Positions 45,050 through 55,331 of a stretch of 64,000 nt of DNA are shown in pieces. The DNA is from Bacteroides timonensis (GTDB lineage Bacteria; Bacteroidota; Bacteroidia; Bacteroidales; Bacteroidaceae): assembly GCF_000513195.1 (NCBI RefSeq), contig NZ_CBVI010000016.1, positions 124,001-188,000 on the forward strand. Reading direction: 5' to 3'. Within the stretch, counting starts at the first letter, position 1. Each line of letters begins with the position of its first letter. Below the pieces are notes generated by a model. The model was not told the origin of the DNA. It ran no database searches and saw nothing but the letters and a program-made list of their open reading frames with translations. Both the position numbers and the translations under genes were made by a program.

Positions 45050-45638
45050 GAGCTTTCGGTGCATAAACAGAAATACCCAATGACTCTGCTGTGCGACAAT
45101 TGGCATCAGAGTCGTCGATGAAAAGCGTTTCCTTAGGATCAATGCCGGTTTCATCCAGCACCCGACGGAATATTTCGGCATCCGGCTTCACCATCTTCAT
45201 TTCATAAGAAAGGAAAATTCTCTCAAAATAATCTTCCACCCGGAAAGCCTTGTAGTGAAAAGCATACTTGCAGGACCATTTCCAGTGAATCTCATTGGTG
45301 TTACTCAATAGATAGACCACATATTTCTCACGCAGTTTCAACAGCAAATCCAACTTATAGGTAGGAATACCTCCCAGGAAACTATTCCAGGCAGCATCTA
45401 TACGGGCATCGGTCACCACCTTCCCTATCTGCTCACGGATCGCATTCCGGAACTCTACACTGGTAATCAACCCTTTTTCATGTTGCAAGAAGAAACCTTG
45501 TTGATGGCATACATCAAGCATAGCCTCTACATTGGGCATGCCTAACTTTGCAAAATTCTCAATACAACGCTGGCGGTCCAAGTCAATCAACACACCGCCA
45601 AAATCAATAATAAGGTTTTTAATTCCTTTCTCTTTCAT
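45021..45638 (-). CDS. HAD-superfamily phosphatase (YihX-like)
   Basis: 205 residues. Motif I NLIIDFGGVLIDLD, motif II LLSNTNEIHW, motif III Lys in MKMVKPDAEIF and motif IV FIDDSDANCRTAESLG. The cap is the small helical insert (about 17-90) of the subfamily that includes glucose-1-phosphatase YihX and epoxide-hydrolase N-domains. The substrate is likely a small phosphomonoester. It begins 1 bp after the P-type ATPase gene and overlaps ribF. Confidence 0.9.
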   Translation of the reverse strand: MKEKGIKNLIIDFGGVLIDLDRQRCIENFAKLGMPNVEAMLDVCHQQGFFLQHEKGLITSVEFRNAIREQIGKVVTDARIDAAWNSFLGGIPTYKLDLLLKLREKYVVYLLSNTNEIHWKWSCKYAFHYKAFRVEDYFERIFLSYEMKMVKPDAEIFRRVLDETGIDPKETLFIDDSDANCRTAESLGISVYAPKAHEDWSHLFR

Positions 45639-45639
45639 T

Positions 45640-48324
45640 TTATTTCTGAGTTAAACGTCGGATGAAACGTATCGCCTCGCCCACCCATAATACCAATGAA
45701 GTGGAAGCAATAATAATCACCCAAGTGACTAAATCAAGCGGCACAGTACGGAATACGGCACCACCGAACTGTACAATAAGGAACTGTCCTACCAGGATAG
45801 CAAGTACTATCAGTTCCATACCATACGATTTGGAAATCCCTTTGAAAGCGGAGTCTGTAGTACCAAACACACGCGCATTGAAAAGGTTCCAGAATTGCAG
45901 CATCACGAAGAATGTGAAGAATATGGTCAAACGTTCCGGTGTCATGCCGCCCTCGGCATGGTTAAACCAGTACAACATTCCCATCAGTATAATCAGGAAA
46001 GCGCCACCTACACCTAAAATATAGGAGCGCATGGCTTTCGAAATAATAAAGTCACCGCTACTGCGCGGTTTCTCTTGCATAACACTCTCGCTGGGCGGAA
46101 TAGAAGCCAGAGCCAAAGCAGCAAAAGTATCCATAATAAGATTTACCCACAACATTTGAGTTACAGTAAGCGGTAATTCCGTACCTATCAACGAGCCTAG
46201 CAAAACGATAAGCAAAGCCACGAAATTGATAGTCAACTGGAAAACAATGAAGCGCTGGATATTCTTGTATAGCGAGCGTCCCCACATCACGGCAGTACCG
46301 ATACTATTGAAGGAATCGTCAAGCAAGGTTATGTCACTGGCTTCCTTGGCCACAGACGTTCCCGTACCCATAGAAAGCCCCACCTGTGCATGATTCAGTG
46401 CAGGAGCATCATTCGTACCGTCTCCCGTTACGGCTACCACTGCACCTTTTTGTTGTAACAACTGCACCAGACGTTGCTTGTCTGTAGGACGCGCACGCGA
46501 CATAATTTTCAGGTCCATCACACGGTCCAGTGCTTCTTCATCTGTCAGTTCTGCAAAGGCAGCTCCTGTTATCCGGTTACGTTCCGTATCTTCCGGTTTC
46601 CACAAACCAATCTGGCGTGCTATTTCCGTAGCCGTCCCCGGTGTATCTCCCGTAACAATCTTGATATCGATACCGGCCGACTGGCATTTCGCAACTGCCG
46701 CAGGCACATCCTGACGGATAGGGTCACTGATAGCAACCACACCCAGGAATGACAAATCATGATCGGCAACCAATTCCACACAATCCCTTGTATCCGTATC
46801 CTCCACGATCTTGAAAGCAAAACCAAGAGTACGCATCGCCATATTCTGATAACCCAGCAATTGTTTTTCTACCGTAGAGCGATACTCTACCGCATCTACC
46901 CGTTTGCCGTCCAGAATAACATCCTTACATTTGCCTAAAACAATTTCAGGAGCACCTTTCACGTACAATACCTTCTTACCCATCAAAGGAGACTTCACCA
47001 AAGTCGCCATGAATTTACGTTCGGTAGAGAAAGTCAACTGATCCACAACCGGAGCATTCTCACGTAATTCCAGATAATCCCGATTCCTGCTATTCAACCA
47101 TAAGAGCAAGGCTACCTCTGTCGGGTTTCCGACTCCTTTCGGTTTTTCACCTTCGGCTATTTCTTCCAGAAAAGCAGTAGAATTGGCACTGATACCTTCT
47201 ACCACCAGTTTGCTGATATCATCTTCACCGACTTCTCCGCCATTTTTCAAACCATAGAAGCTCGGCTCATAAACTTGCATCAGATTCTGAGTCAATGTAC
47301 CCGTCTTATCCGTACAAATCACTGTAATTGCCCCCATCGTCTCGCAAGCATGCATTTTGCGAACCAGATTATTGGTAGAAAGCATACGGCGCATATTCAA
47401 TGCCAGACTGAGCGTCACACTCATCGGCAACCCTTCGGGTACCGCAACCACAATCAGGGTTACTGCCATCATAAAGTATTGCAGGGTAGCTTTCAATGCC
47501 GGAAGCCAGTCTGCAAAAGTGTGGAAGGTTGAAAAAGGATATACCAGTATTACATCTTTAATAAAGAAAATGGCAAATGCCAGTCCGGCCACCGAGAAGC
47601 CGATCTTTCCAATCAGATTGGCAAGTTTGGTAAGCTGTATGTTCAGGGGAGTAGGTTCCGTACTCTGTTCCGTACTTTGTCGGGCCACTTTTCCGATTTC
47701 CGTATCATCGCCCACACTGAGCACCCGCATTGTCCCATGACCGTCCACAACGGTAGTACCACGCAGCACACGATTGGAAGCATACGTAGCTTCTTCATCA
47801 AAATCCGCTTCTACAATCGTTTTATTTATAACGGGCTCACCGGTCAGATTTGATTCATTAACCTGCAAAGATATGGCTTCCAGCAGTTCACCGTCAGCTG
47901 GTATTTCTTCTCCTGTTTCCAGGACAATAATATCTCCTACCACCACATCTTTCCGAGGAATTTCCTGCACACGACCATTACGGATAACTTTCACCAAAGT
48001 TTCCTCATTTACCGCATTCAGCAGATCAAATTTTTTATTGGCGTCATATTCAAAGAAGAAACCGATTCCCGTAGCCAGCAATATAGCGGCAATAATACCG
48101 ATTGTCTCGGCATATTCATTCTCTACGATCGAGATGATCAAAGAAAATAGCGCAGCCACTAAAAGCACCCTGACAACAGGATCCTCAAACTTTTCAAGAT
48201 ATAACTTCCACAGGGAGGGACGCTTGGGGGGCGTTAACAGATTGACTCCGTACTTTTCGCGGCTTTTTCTTACTTCGTCGTCAGTAAGTCCGCCATGATA
48301 AAAATCATCCTTCATTGCAGTCAT
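45640..48324 (-). CDS. Calcium-type P-type ATPase (PMCA/SERCA-like)
   Basis: 894 residues: actuator domain with LTGEPV, the TM4 ion site VAVPEGLPMSVTLSLA, phosphorylation site DKTGTLTQN, nucleotide-binding domain with KGAPEIVLG, hinge TGDGTNDAPAL, and six C-terminal TM helices. The PEGLP in TM4 is the form found in calcium pumps of the PMCA type. It exports Ca2+ (or another divalent cation) from the cytosol. First gene of the ATPase-HAD-ribF operon; ATG at 48324 or, three codons later, 48315. Confidence 0.93.
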   Translation of the reverse strand: MTAMKDDFYHGGLTDDEVRKSREKYGVNLLTPPKRPSLWKLYLEKFEDPVVRVLLVAALFSLIISIVENEYAETIGIIAAILLATGIGFFFEYDANKKFDLLNAVNEETLVKVIRNGRVQEIPRKDVVVGDIIVLETGEEIPADGELLEAISLQVNESNLTGEPVINKTIVEADFDEEATYASNRVLRGTTVVDGHGTMRVLSVGDDTEIGKVARQSTEQSTEPTPLNIQLTKLANLIGKIGFSVAGLAFAIFFIKDVILVYPFSTFHTFADWLPALKATLQYFMMAVTLIVVAVPEGLPMSVTLSLALNMRRMLSTNNLVRKMHACETMGAITVICTDKTGTLTQNLMQVYEPSFYGLKNGGEVGEDDISKLVVEGISANSTAFLEEIAEGEKPKGVGNPTEVALLLWLNSRNRDYLELRENAPVVDQLTFSTERKFMATLVKSPLMGKKVLYVKGAPEIVLGKCKDVILDGKRVDAVEYRSTVEKQLLGYQNMAMRTLGFAFKIVEDTDTRDCVELVADHDLSFLGVVAISDPIRQDVPAAVAKCQSAGIDIKIVTGDTPGTATEIARQIGLWKPEDTERNRITGAAFAELTDEEALDRVMDLKIMSRARPTDKQRLVQLLQQKGAVVAVTGDGTNDAPALNHAQVGLSMGTGTSVAKEASDITLLDDSFNSIGTAVMWGRSLYKNIQRFIVFQLTINFVALLIVLLGSLIGTELPLTVTQMLWVNLIMDTFAALALASIPPSESVMQEKPRSSGDFIISKAMRSYILGVGGAFLIILMGMLYWFNHAEGGMTPERLTIFFTFFVMLQFWNLFNARVFGTTDSAFKGISKSYGMELIVLAILVGQFLIVQFGGAVFRTVPLDLVTWVIIIASTSLVLWVGEAIRFIRRLTQK

Positions 48325-48352
48325 GCAAATTGTTAGCTTTAATTAAGAGCCA

Positions 48353-48360
48353 CAAAAGTA
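48353..48360 (-). promoter_or_regulatory. -7 box (TACTTTTG) of the P-ATPase-HAD-ribF operon
   Basis: A perfect TAnnTTTG 28 bp upstream of the ATG at 48324. Confidence 0.6.
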
Positions 48361-48398
48361 CAATATTAATTTGGGATAGCGAATGTTATTAAATCTTT

Positions 48399-49694
48399 TT
48401 ATAGGTTAGTCTTGCCATCAATCTCCGTGCCTTGCTCCTTTATCCGGCGTCCATTAATCGGGAGGGTAAACCAGAACGTGGATCCCTTACCATATTCAGA
48501 TTCCACACCAATCTTACCACCCAATTTACGGACAATCATTTCGCAGATAGCCAGCCCCAGACCGGTACCTTTCTTATTTTGCTCTACCCGAACAAAGCGT
48601 TCAAAAATATGATTGACCTTATCCTCCGGGATACCGCTTCCGGTATCCTTCACATAGAAATAAAGACCTTCAGCACAATTATTATAGCCAAAAGCAATAC
48701 TTCCCTCATCTGTAAACTTCACAGCATTGGTCATAAAATTGGAAATCACTTGTTGCAAACGGTTTCTGTCTGTATACATAATACATTCATCAGAAGGCGT
48801 TTCCCTGATTATCTGAATAACAGCAGATTTATCTTCCAGTCTCATACGGAACAATTGTTCTATATCAAGCATCAGTTGCTTGACGTCCACCTCAGAGAAC
48901 GTAAACTCCAATGTACCCGCTTCTATTTTTGAAAGGTCAAGAATATCAGCAATCAACTGCTGCAACAACTCGTTATTAGAATGTACTATTTCCAGAAACT
49001 GCGTCTTCTCCTCTTCCGTATCGGCAGAAGCCAGCAATTCGGAGAAGCCGACAATGGCATTCAACGGTGTACGTATCTCATGACTCATATTGGCAAGAAA
49101 AGCAGATTTGGAGCGATCTGCATTCTCCGCTTTTTCACGGGCTTTATACAATTCCACTTCGGCTTTTTTCAAGCGTGTAATATCATGTACAGTAATTACC
49201 ATGCCTTCCTTGTCATCTATCTCCATATATTCGCCGGAAATATACGTATCACATACTGAGACCTCTCCTCGCCTATCCCTTATATTGAGTGTAGCCTCCA
49301 AGTCCGTAAAACTACTTTTCGCACGATAAGTCTCTTCTATCTTTCTCCGGATAGGGCAACTGCCGCAAAGTTCATGCGTTCCGCATCCCCCTTCGGCGGA
49401 CAATGCGTTATTACAACGCAGCAAATCTCCCACACGGGGTAATCTGCCTTCCGGCTTACGGGCTTTGGTGATATCATAGTAATTCGTCCGGATAACAACA
49501 AAATCCCTGTCTATCAAAAGAATAAAAGCATGGACATTTTGCATAATAGAACGGAACAGTTCTTCGGAACCGCGTAATGCTTTCCTGGCATTTCCCGCTT
49601 TAAGCAGCAGGCTTCTACTTCTACCGAGTTCAAATACATATAGCAACAGTACTCCTACAAGCACCGCCATACCGACCAGAATTAGTATCGTCAT
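48399..49694 (-). CDS. Sensor histidine kinase with a cysteine-rich PAS domain
   Basis: 431 residues: one N-terminal TM (about 3-22), a PAS domain (about 42-175), HisKA with [16 protein letters not shown] (His near 208) and HATPase_c ([27 protein letters not shown]). The PAS domain carries a tight cysteine set at 94, 104, 110 and 113 (RCNN...[15 protein letters not shown]), suited to binding a metal, heme or Fe-S centre or to redox switching. No receiver domain and no regulator gene nearby. The kinase half resembles that of the large kinase at 16219-18546. Confidence 0.9.
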   Translation of the reverse strand: MTILILVGMAVLVGVLLLYVFELGRSRSLLLKAGNARKALRGSEELFRSIMQNVHAFILLIDRDFVVIRTNYYDITKARKPEGRLPRVGDLLRCNNALSAEGGCGTHELCGSCPIRRKIEETYRAKSSFTDLEATLNIRDRRGEVSVCDTYISGEYMEIDDKEGMVITVHDITRLKKAEVELYKAREKAENADRSKSAFLANMSHEIRTPLNAIVGFSELLASADTEEEKTQFLEIVHSNNELLQQLIADILDLSKIEAGTLEFTFSEVDVKQLMLDIEQLFRMRLEDKSAVIQIIRETPSDECIMYTDRNRLQQVISNFMTNAVKFTDEGSIAFGYNNCAEGLYFYVKDTGSGIPEDKVNHIFERFVRVEQNKKGTGLGLAICEMIVRKLGGKIGVESEYGKGSTFWFTLPINGRRIKEQGTEIDGKTNL

Positions 49695-49722
49695 AAAGAG
49701 TTCATTTACAATAAATACAAAA

Positions 49723-49730
49723 CAAATATA
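49723..49730 (-). promoter_or_regulatory. -7 box (TATATTTG) of the Cys-rich PAS kinase
   Basis: A perfect TAnnTTTG 28 bp upstream of the ATG at 49694. Confidence 0.6.
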
Positions 49731-49806
49731 TCTCTTTCAAATCAAAACCGGAAACAAAATGGCGGGATTTATTGTTATTTATACAGAAAACCTAAAAAAT
49801 AGTTTT

Positions 49807-49968
49807 ATGGACAAGTACATTTGCACCGTTTGTGACTACGTTTACGACCCTGAATTGGGCGATCCTGAAAACGGCATCGAGCCGGGAACATCGTTTGAAG
49901 ATCTTCCTGAAGATTGGGTTTGCCCGCTATGCGGAGTTGGAAAAGAAGAATTTGAGAAAGCGTCCTAA
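49807..49968 (+). CDS. Rubredoxin
   Basis: 53 residues from the ATG at 49807, the usual rubredoxin size. Two CxxC knuckles, [13 protein letters not shown] (Cys6, Cys9) and [13 protein letters not shown] (Cys39, Cys42), bind one iron; [15 protein letters not shown] is the conserved middle. It carries single electrons to oxygen- or peroxide-scavenging enzymes in anaerobes. It overlaps the convergent Na/Pi gene by 4 bp at its stop. Confidence 0.97.
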   Translation: MDKYICTVCDYVYDPELGDPENGIEPGTSFEDLPEDWVCPLCGVGKEEFEKAS

Positions 49969-49980
49969 GACGCTTTCTTT
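49957..49980. terminator. Shared terminator embedded in two convergent stop codons
   Basis: Stem AAAGCGTC (49957-49964) with GACGCTTT (49969-49976); the 4-nt loop CTAA holds the TAA of rubredoxin and the reverse-strand TAG of the Na/Pi gene. CTTTTCTTTT follows on the plus strand. Confidence 0.8.
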
Positions 49981-51662
49981 TCTTTTACATCACTGCTTGC
50001 CTCTACTACATTCACCACATAATCACCCAGTTTCTCACACTCGGCGATAATGTCCATATAGTAAACGCCCATCTGATAATCATATTCCTTGTTATTCACA
50101 TCCAGAATATTCTGATTCTTCAGCTGATTGCGATAGTTATTAATTTCATTCTCAATATTGAATGACTTATTCACGTCGATGCTTTGGTGTTCGGAACGCT
50201 CTACAACGACAATCATCTGTGCCAACGCATCATCCGTCAGTTTCATCATAAAGTGAATATGGTCATATTGCTTTTCCGTGAAGTCCTGATTAGTCTGACG
50301 CTTGCGATTAATAGTACGCGCAAGATTATAACAGCTATCACCGATACTCTCAATTTCAGTTACTTCACGAAGCATTGCACGAATCTGAAGCTTACTCTCC
50401 GAACTCAAACGCCCGTCAGACACTTGGTTCAGATAATTGGCTATCTCCAACTCCATATTATCACTGATATTCTCATATTTTTCGATACGGCTGAACAGCT
50501 TATTATAATCATCGTCCTTATCCGTATGCAACAAGTCCTGTACCATATTGAACATACGGTGAGTACGTTCCGCAAACAGATGAATTTCCTTGCGTGCCTG
50601 CAAAATGGAAAGCTCCGCTGTAGAAAGCATACCACCGGAAATGAAGCGGAGACGATATTCCTCGTCAGCTTCTTTCTGCGGAATGATGGCACAAACCGTA
50701 CGCTCTATCAGTTTTACAAACCAGATCAGCAGCAATACATTGCAGATATTAAAGCAAGTATGGAAAGCCGATAACTTAAATGAAACAGCTACGGCAGGAT
50801 CTTTCGTTCCCATCACGTTTTCCACAAACCAGGATACGGCACTCGTAAACGGAGCGAACAGACAGAGTACCCAAATAACACCGAAGACATTGAACACCAA
50901 GTGAGCCAATGCAGCCCTCCTCGCCTGCGTATTACCGGTCAATGCGGCAAGATTGGCAGTAATAGTGGTACCTATATTCTCTCCCAATACCAATGCAGCA
51001 CCCAATTCAAAGCTAATCCAGCCATTAGCACACATGATAAGCGTAATTGCCATCGTTGCTGCCGATGCCTGTACAACCATAGTCAGAATAGTACCGATAA
51101 ACACAAACAACAGAATAGAAATATATCCCATATCGGTATAGCTTTGCACAAAGGCCAACATTTCCGGATTTGCTTTCAAATCCGGCGCATTGGATTGCAG
51201 CATGGAAAGTCCCATAAAGAGGAAAGAGAAACCGAAAATAAATTCGCCGATAGACTTACGATGACTTTTTTGAGAGAAGAGAAGAGGAATGCCGAAGGCC
51301 AGTAGAGGAAGTGCGAAAGCTGCTATATCAACTTTGAAACCTAACGCAGAAATAATCCATGCTGTAACAGTAGTACCGATATTGGCTCCCATTATTACGC
51401 CGATGGATTGGGATAAAGTTAACAGTCCGGCGTTTACAAAACTCACTACCATAACGGTAGTTGCGGAAGAGGATTGAATCAGTGCCGTGATCAGCACACC
51501 CGTCAGTACACCGGTTACCCGGTTGGTAGTCATTGCCGTTAGAATTTTCCGGAGCCTGTCACCGGCAAACTTTTGAAGTCCTTCACTCATTATCTTCATT
51601 CCGTACAGGAATAATGCCAGCGAGCCAAGCAGCTTTAAAAAATCATAAAAAGAATATTCCAT
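49965..51662 (-). CDS. Na+/phosphate cotransporter family protein with PhoU-like tail
   Basis: 565 residues. Two NptA/Na-Pi repeats with the QSSSATT signature ([17 protein letters not shown]) and its counterpart [13 protein letters not shown], about nine TM helices in all. A cytoplasmic C-terminal PhoU-like helical domain follows (about 340-560, [40 protein letters not shown]). It likely imports or exports phosphate coupled to sodium. Confidence 0.93.
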   Translation of the reverse strand: MEYSFYDFLKLLGSLALFLYGMKIMSEGLQKFAGDRLRKILTAMTTNRVTGVLTGVLITALIQSSSATTVMVVSFVNAGLLTLSQSIGVIMGANIGTTVTAWIISALGFKVDIAAFALPLLAFGIPLLFSQKSHRKSIGEFIFGFSFLFMGLSMLQSNAPDLKANPEMLAFVQSYTDMGYISILLFVFIGTILTMVVQASAATMAITLIMCANGWISFELGAALVLGENIGTTITANLAALTGNTQARRAALAHLVFNVFGVIWVLCLFAPFTSAVSWFVENVMGTKDPAVAVSFKLSAFHTCFNICNVLLLIWFVKLIERTVCAIIPQKEADEEYRLRFISGGMLSTAELSILQARKEIHLFAERTHRMFNMVQDLLHTDKDDDYNKLFSRIEKYENISDNMELEIANYLNQVSDGRLSSESKLQIRAMLREVTEIESIGDSCYNLARTINRKRQTNQDFTEKQYDHIHFMMKLTDDALAQMIVVVERSEHQSIDVNKSFNIENEINNYRNQLKNQNILDVNNKEYDYQMGVYYMDIIAECEKLGDYVVNVVEASSDVKEKKAS

Positions 51663-51743
51663 CTTTAATTAATTAGAAGGTTTTATGCCACATCTGTTAT
51701 TATATCTATATTTAACGTATTAATCACCTAAAAAGGAGACGTC

Positions 51744-53417
51744 ATGAAACACATGTTACAAATTTGTTGCAAAAATAATAATATTTCTAAAGAATTCCCC
51801 ATCGGGAGTTCACTTTTGGATATTTATTACGGTTTTAATCTTAATTTCCCCTATCAGGTTGTCAGTGCAAAAGTTAATAACCGATCCGAAGGGCTGAACT
51901 TCCGGGTATACAATAATAAAGATGTAGAATTCCTCGATATACGCGACTCTTCCGGTTTGCGGACGTATGTGCGCAGTCTTTGCTTTGTACTGTACAAAGC
52001 TGTCAACGAATTGTTTCCGGACGGCAAACTATTTGTAGAACACCCTGTATCCAAAGGCTACTTCTGCAACTTGCGCATTGGACGCACAATTACGCTGGAA
52101 GATGTATCCGCCATTAAAAAGCGCATGCAGGAAATCATAGACAAAAACATCACATACCGCCGCACAGAATGCCACACAACTGAAGCCGTGCGCATCTTTA
52201 ATGAACGGGGGATGACAGACAAAGTAAAGTTGCTGGAAACTTCCGGCTCTATCTATACCTATTATTATTCATTAGAAGATACGATTGATTATTATTATGG
52301 TAATCTACTGCCCAGCACCGGCTTTATCTGGCTGTTCGACATTGTGAAATATTACGATGGGCTGTTGCTTCGCATTCCCAACAGGCAAAATCCTAATGTA
52401 TTGGAAGAAGTCGTCAAGCAGGAAAAAATGCTGGATGTATTTAAGGAACATCTGCGTTGGAATTATATCATGGGATTAAGCAATGTCGGTGACTTTAATC
52501 TCGCCTGTGAAGAAGGACATGCCACCGATTTAATCAACGTGGCAGAAGCACTGCAAGAGAAAAAGATAGCCCAGATTGCCGATGATATCTATAATCGGGG
52601 CGAAAATGGCAACCGCGTAAAACTGGTACTTATCTCCGGTCCGTCCTCTTCAGGTAAGACCACCTTCAGCAAGCGTCTTTCCGTACAACTTATGACAAAT
52701 GGACTTCGCCCATACCCCATCGCCCTGGACAATTACTTTGTGAACCGCGAAGACACTCCGAGAGACGCTAACGGAGATTATGACTACGAATCGTTGTATG
52801 CACTCGATCTCAAAAAGTTCGAGGAAGACCTGAAAGCTTTGTTGAGAGGCGAAGAAATTGATCTACCGAGCTTCAACTTCTCTACCGGACAACGGGAATA
52901 CAAAGGGGACAAGTTACGGATTGACGAACATACCATCCTCATCCTGGAAGGTATTCATGCATTGAACCCGGAACTCACTCCGCAGATACCGGCAGAAAAC
53001 AAATATAAGATCTATGTATCTGCCCTGACTACCATTTCTCTGGACGATCACAACTGGATTCCCACAACAGACAACCGTTTGTTGCGCCGTATCATCCGCG
53101 ACTTCAATTACCGTGGTTACTCGGCGCGGGAGACTATTTCCCGTTGGCCCAGTGTACGAGCCGGAGAAGACAAATGGATCTTCCCTTATCAGGAAAATGC
53201 TGATGTAATGTTCAACTCAGCGCTACTGTTTGAATTTGCCGTACTGCGCTGCCACGCTGAACCGATACTGACCAGCGTCCCACGCAACTGCCCGGAGTAT
53301 GCCGAAGCATACCGGTTGCTGAAATTCATCAAATACTTTACTCCGGTACAAGATAAGGAAATCCCGCCGACATCACTTCTGCGTGAGTTCTTGGGAGGAA
53401 GCAGTTTCAAATACTAA
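51744..53417 (+). CDS. Nucleoside (uridine-type) kinase with a ThrRS-like N-terminal region
   Basis: 557 residues. The N-terminal TGS/threonyl-tRNA-synthetase editing-like part (about 1-230, SKGYFCNLRIGRTITLEDVSAIKKRM) is joined to a uridine-kinase domain (about 285-480) with P-loop SGPSSSGKTTFSKRL, DNYFVNREDTPRD and ILEGIHALNPEL. This fusion is a common Bacteroidetes/Firmicutes form of uridine kinase-like protein. The upstream gene is divergent. It is followed by the 11-bp repeat array. Confidence 0.9.
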   Translation: MKHMLQICCKNNNISKEFPIGSSLLDIYYGFNLNFPYQVVSAKVNNRSEGLNFRVYNNKDVEFLDIRDSSGLRTYVRSLCFVLYKAVNELFPDGKLFVEHPVSKGYFCNLRIGRTITLEDVSAIKKRMQEIIDKNITYRRTECHTTEAVRIFNERGMTDKVKLLETSGSIYTYYYSLEDTIDYYYGNLLPSTGFIWLFDIVKYYDGLLLRIPNRQNPNVLEEVVKQEKMLDVFKEHLRWNYIMGLSNVGDFNLACEEGHATDLINVAEALQEKKIAQIADDIYNRGENGNRVKLVLISGPSSSGKTTFSKRLSVQLMTNGLRPYPIALDNYFVNREDTPRDANGDYDYESLYALDLKKFEEDLKALLRGEEIDLPSFNFSTGQREYKGDKLRIDEHTILILEGIHALNPELTPQIPAENKYKIYVSALTTISLDDHNWIPTTDNRLLRRIIRDFNYRGYSARETISRWPSVRAGEDKWIFPYQENADVMFNSALLFEFAVLRCHAEPILTSVPRNCPEYAEAYRLLKFIKYFTPVQDKEIPPTSLLREFLGGSSFKY

Positions 53418-53430
53418 TCCCTGACATCTG

Positions 53431-53560
53431 TCCTACCCGAGCCGTACCTGCACCGTACCCGCTCCGTAGTTGCTCCGTACTCTATGGTACGGAGAAGGTA
53501 CGGAGCGGATACGGAGATAACACGGAGCCGGTACGGAGATCATACGGAGATAATACGGAG
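53431..53560. repeat. 11-bp repeat array: inverted block then direct block
   Basis: CCGTA(C) recurs at 53442, 53453, 53464 and 53475. Then the complementary TACGGAG (or CACGGAG) recurs at 53488, 53499, 53510, 53521, 53532, 53543 and 53554. Every step within a block is exactly 11 bp. The two blocks are inverted and could fold together. The array fills the gap between the kinase genes and has no coding potential. Confidence 0.85.
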
Positions 53561-53652
53561 CTGAATATAATTTCATGTACCCTAATCACCCAAAAAATGA
53601 GCCAAACCAAGTTTTTAAGCACTTTTCTTGTACAACCTACAGAAGAATGTCT

Positions 53653-53660
53653 TAACTTTG
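53653..53660 (+). promoter_or_regulatory. -7 box (TAACTTTG) of the TPR kinase-like gene
   Basis: A perfect TAnnTTTG 23 bp upstream of the ATG at 53684. Confidence 0.6.
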
Positions 53661-53683
53661 TAAGCAAATAAAATGAATCATAT

Positions 53684-55189
53684 ATGAGAAAGATAATTAC
53701 CCTACTCTTCTTAGCCGCTTTCTGCATTTGCAGTCAAGCCTATTCACAGAACCGTGCCGATGAACTGATGAAACAGGCACAGGAAAATCTCGCAAAAAAA
53801 GAATATATCAAAGCCCGCTATCTTTTCCTTCAGGCTTACAATGCTTTCTCCTCCCAGGCAAAGTATGACAAAGCAGTGGAATGTGGCGTCAACGCCAGTG
53901 CCCTCTACCATCGGGAAAACTATTATAAAGAAGCTTTTGAACTGTTGCGCGGTGCTGAACTATTGGTTACAGACGGTGAGCAGAAAAGTGGCAAGACGAT
54001 GCCCGACCTACGTTTCCGTATCAACAAGGAACGCCTGCAAATGTATATCAACCTCAAGAATCCCGCCCGTGCCAAAGAACAACTGGTCAAATTGGAAGAG
54101 ACAGCCAAAGCAGCAAAAAATGATTCACTCAGCAATGATTTGCTTTATACCCAGGCCAATTACTACTATACCTTTGGGATGAACTCGCAAGGGGACGCTT
54201 ATATCAACCGTCTGATCGGTCAATATAAGGAACAGAAGAATTATGCAAAGGTAGACGAGTCATATAAAACCCTGATCGATATTGCCCGTAAAGCAAACAA
54301 TGCCGGACTGGTAGCCCGTACGTACGACAAATATATCCTTTGGACTGACTCTGTAAAAGCTCTTACTGCCCAGGATGAGTTGAACGTGCTGAAACGTAAA
54401 TATGACGATAGCCTGCAAACTATCGAGGAAAAAGACAGCTCACTCTCTGCCAAACAGTACATTATCATCGGCCTTTGCATCCTTGCCGGGCTACTGGCCG
54501 CCGCGCTGGTATTAGCCGGTGTCGTATTGCTGCGTTTTGTCCTTCTTACCCGGAAGCAAAAGAAAGCTATCCAGATAGCCAATGAGCACAATGAACTGAA
54601 AACTAAGTTTATCCAGAATATCTCCTCACAAATGGAGCCGACACTGAATACTCTGGATACTACCTTACCGGGCGTCCGTGCGCTGAAAGGCTTTGCTGAA
54701 CACATTCAGGAGTTGTCCGATTTGGAAAGTACACTCTCTGAGGCTTACGAAATGCGTGAAATCAATATTAATACTTTCTGTGAAAGTGTTATGGATAAGA
54801 TCAAAAGCGGCTTGAAGTCAGACATAGCTACTGCCGTGAACGCACCGAAACTCAGCGTCAAGACCAATCCGGAGCAACTTGAACGTATTCTTCTCCATTT
54901 GCTGAATAATGCAGCCGAGTTTACCCCTGAAGGTGGTAAAATCTGGTTAGACTTTAAAAAGCGCGGAGCACACACCCACCAATTTATTGTCAGTGATACG
55001 GGAAGTGGTATTGCCGAAGAGGAACAAGCAGACTTGTTCAAACCTTTCACCAAAGTGAAAGACCTTACAGAAGGGGATGGTTTAGGATTACCCATTTGCT
55101 CTCTGATTGCCACAAAAATGAATGGTAGCCTGACATTGGACAGTAGCTATACCAAAGGTTGCCGCTTTGTTCTGGAGTTACATACCTGA
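53684..55189 (+). CDS. TPR sensor kinase-like protein lacking the phospho-histidine
   Basis: 501 residues: Sec signal, periplasmic TPR helices (about 24-235), TM (about 259-288), a HisKA-like helix and HATPase_c (about 370-501, LLNNAAEFTPEG, DTGSGIAEEE, GDGLGLPIC). At the H-box the sequence is TKFIQNISSQMEPTLN: the expected His is Ser315. The ATP-binding motifs look intact, so it may bind ATP, phosphorylate in trans or act as a scaffold. It is upstream of the duplicated peptide modules on the same strand, but a strong terminator separates them. Confidence 0.85.
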   Translation: MRKIITLLFLAAFCICSQAYSQNRADELMKQAQENLAKKEYIKARYLFLQAYNAFSSQAKYDKAVECGVNASALYHRENYYKEAFELLRGAELLVTDGEQKSGKTMPDLRFRINKERLQMYINLKNPARAKEQLVKLEETAKAAKNDSLSNDLLYTQANYYYTFGMNSQGDAYINRLIGQYKEQKNYAKVDESYKTLIDIARKANNAGLVARTYDKYILWTDSVKALTAQDELNVLKRKYDDSLQTIEEKDSSLSAKQYIIIGLCILAGLLAAALVLAGVVLLRFVLLTRKQKKAIQIANEHNELKTKFIQNISSQMEPTLNTLDTTLPGVRALKGFAEHIQELSDLESTLSEAYEMREININTFCESVMDKIKSGLKSDIATAVNAPKLSVKTNPEQLERILLHLLNNAAEFTPEGGKIWLDFKKRGAHTHQFIVSDTGSGIAEEEQADLFKPFTKVKDLTEGDGLGLPICSLIATKMNGSLTLDSSYTKGCRFVLELHT

Positions 55190-55210
55190 AAAAACATACC
55201 TTAACTCAAT

Positions 55211-55248
55211 ACCCCCTATTTATGAACTTTAGTTCATAAATAGGGGGT
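55211..55248 (+). terminator. Strong terminator after the kinase-like gene
   Basis: A 17-bp perfect stem (55211-55227 with 55232-55248; core CCCCCTATTTATGAAC) with a 4-nt TTTA loop; TATT follows. It isolates the kinase-like gene from the TPR regulator downstream. Confidence 0.85.
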
Positions 55249-55275
55249 TATTCATTTTACAGACCGACATTACAT

Positions 55276-55304
55276 TGTTTTATCATTAGAAACGGGTATT
55301 TTTG
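55276..55304 (+). promoter_or_regulatory. Promoter of TPR regulator 1
   Basis: A perfect -7 box TATTTTTG at 55297-55304 with TTG at 55276-55278, 18 bp upstream. It lies 27 bp before the ATG at 55332 and excludes the TTG at 55302 as a start. Confidence 0.65.
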
Positions 55305-55331
55305 CAAGCTGCAACAATAAACGATAAACCA

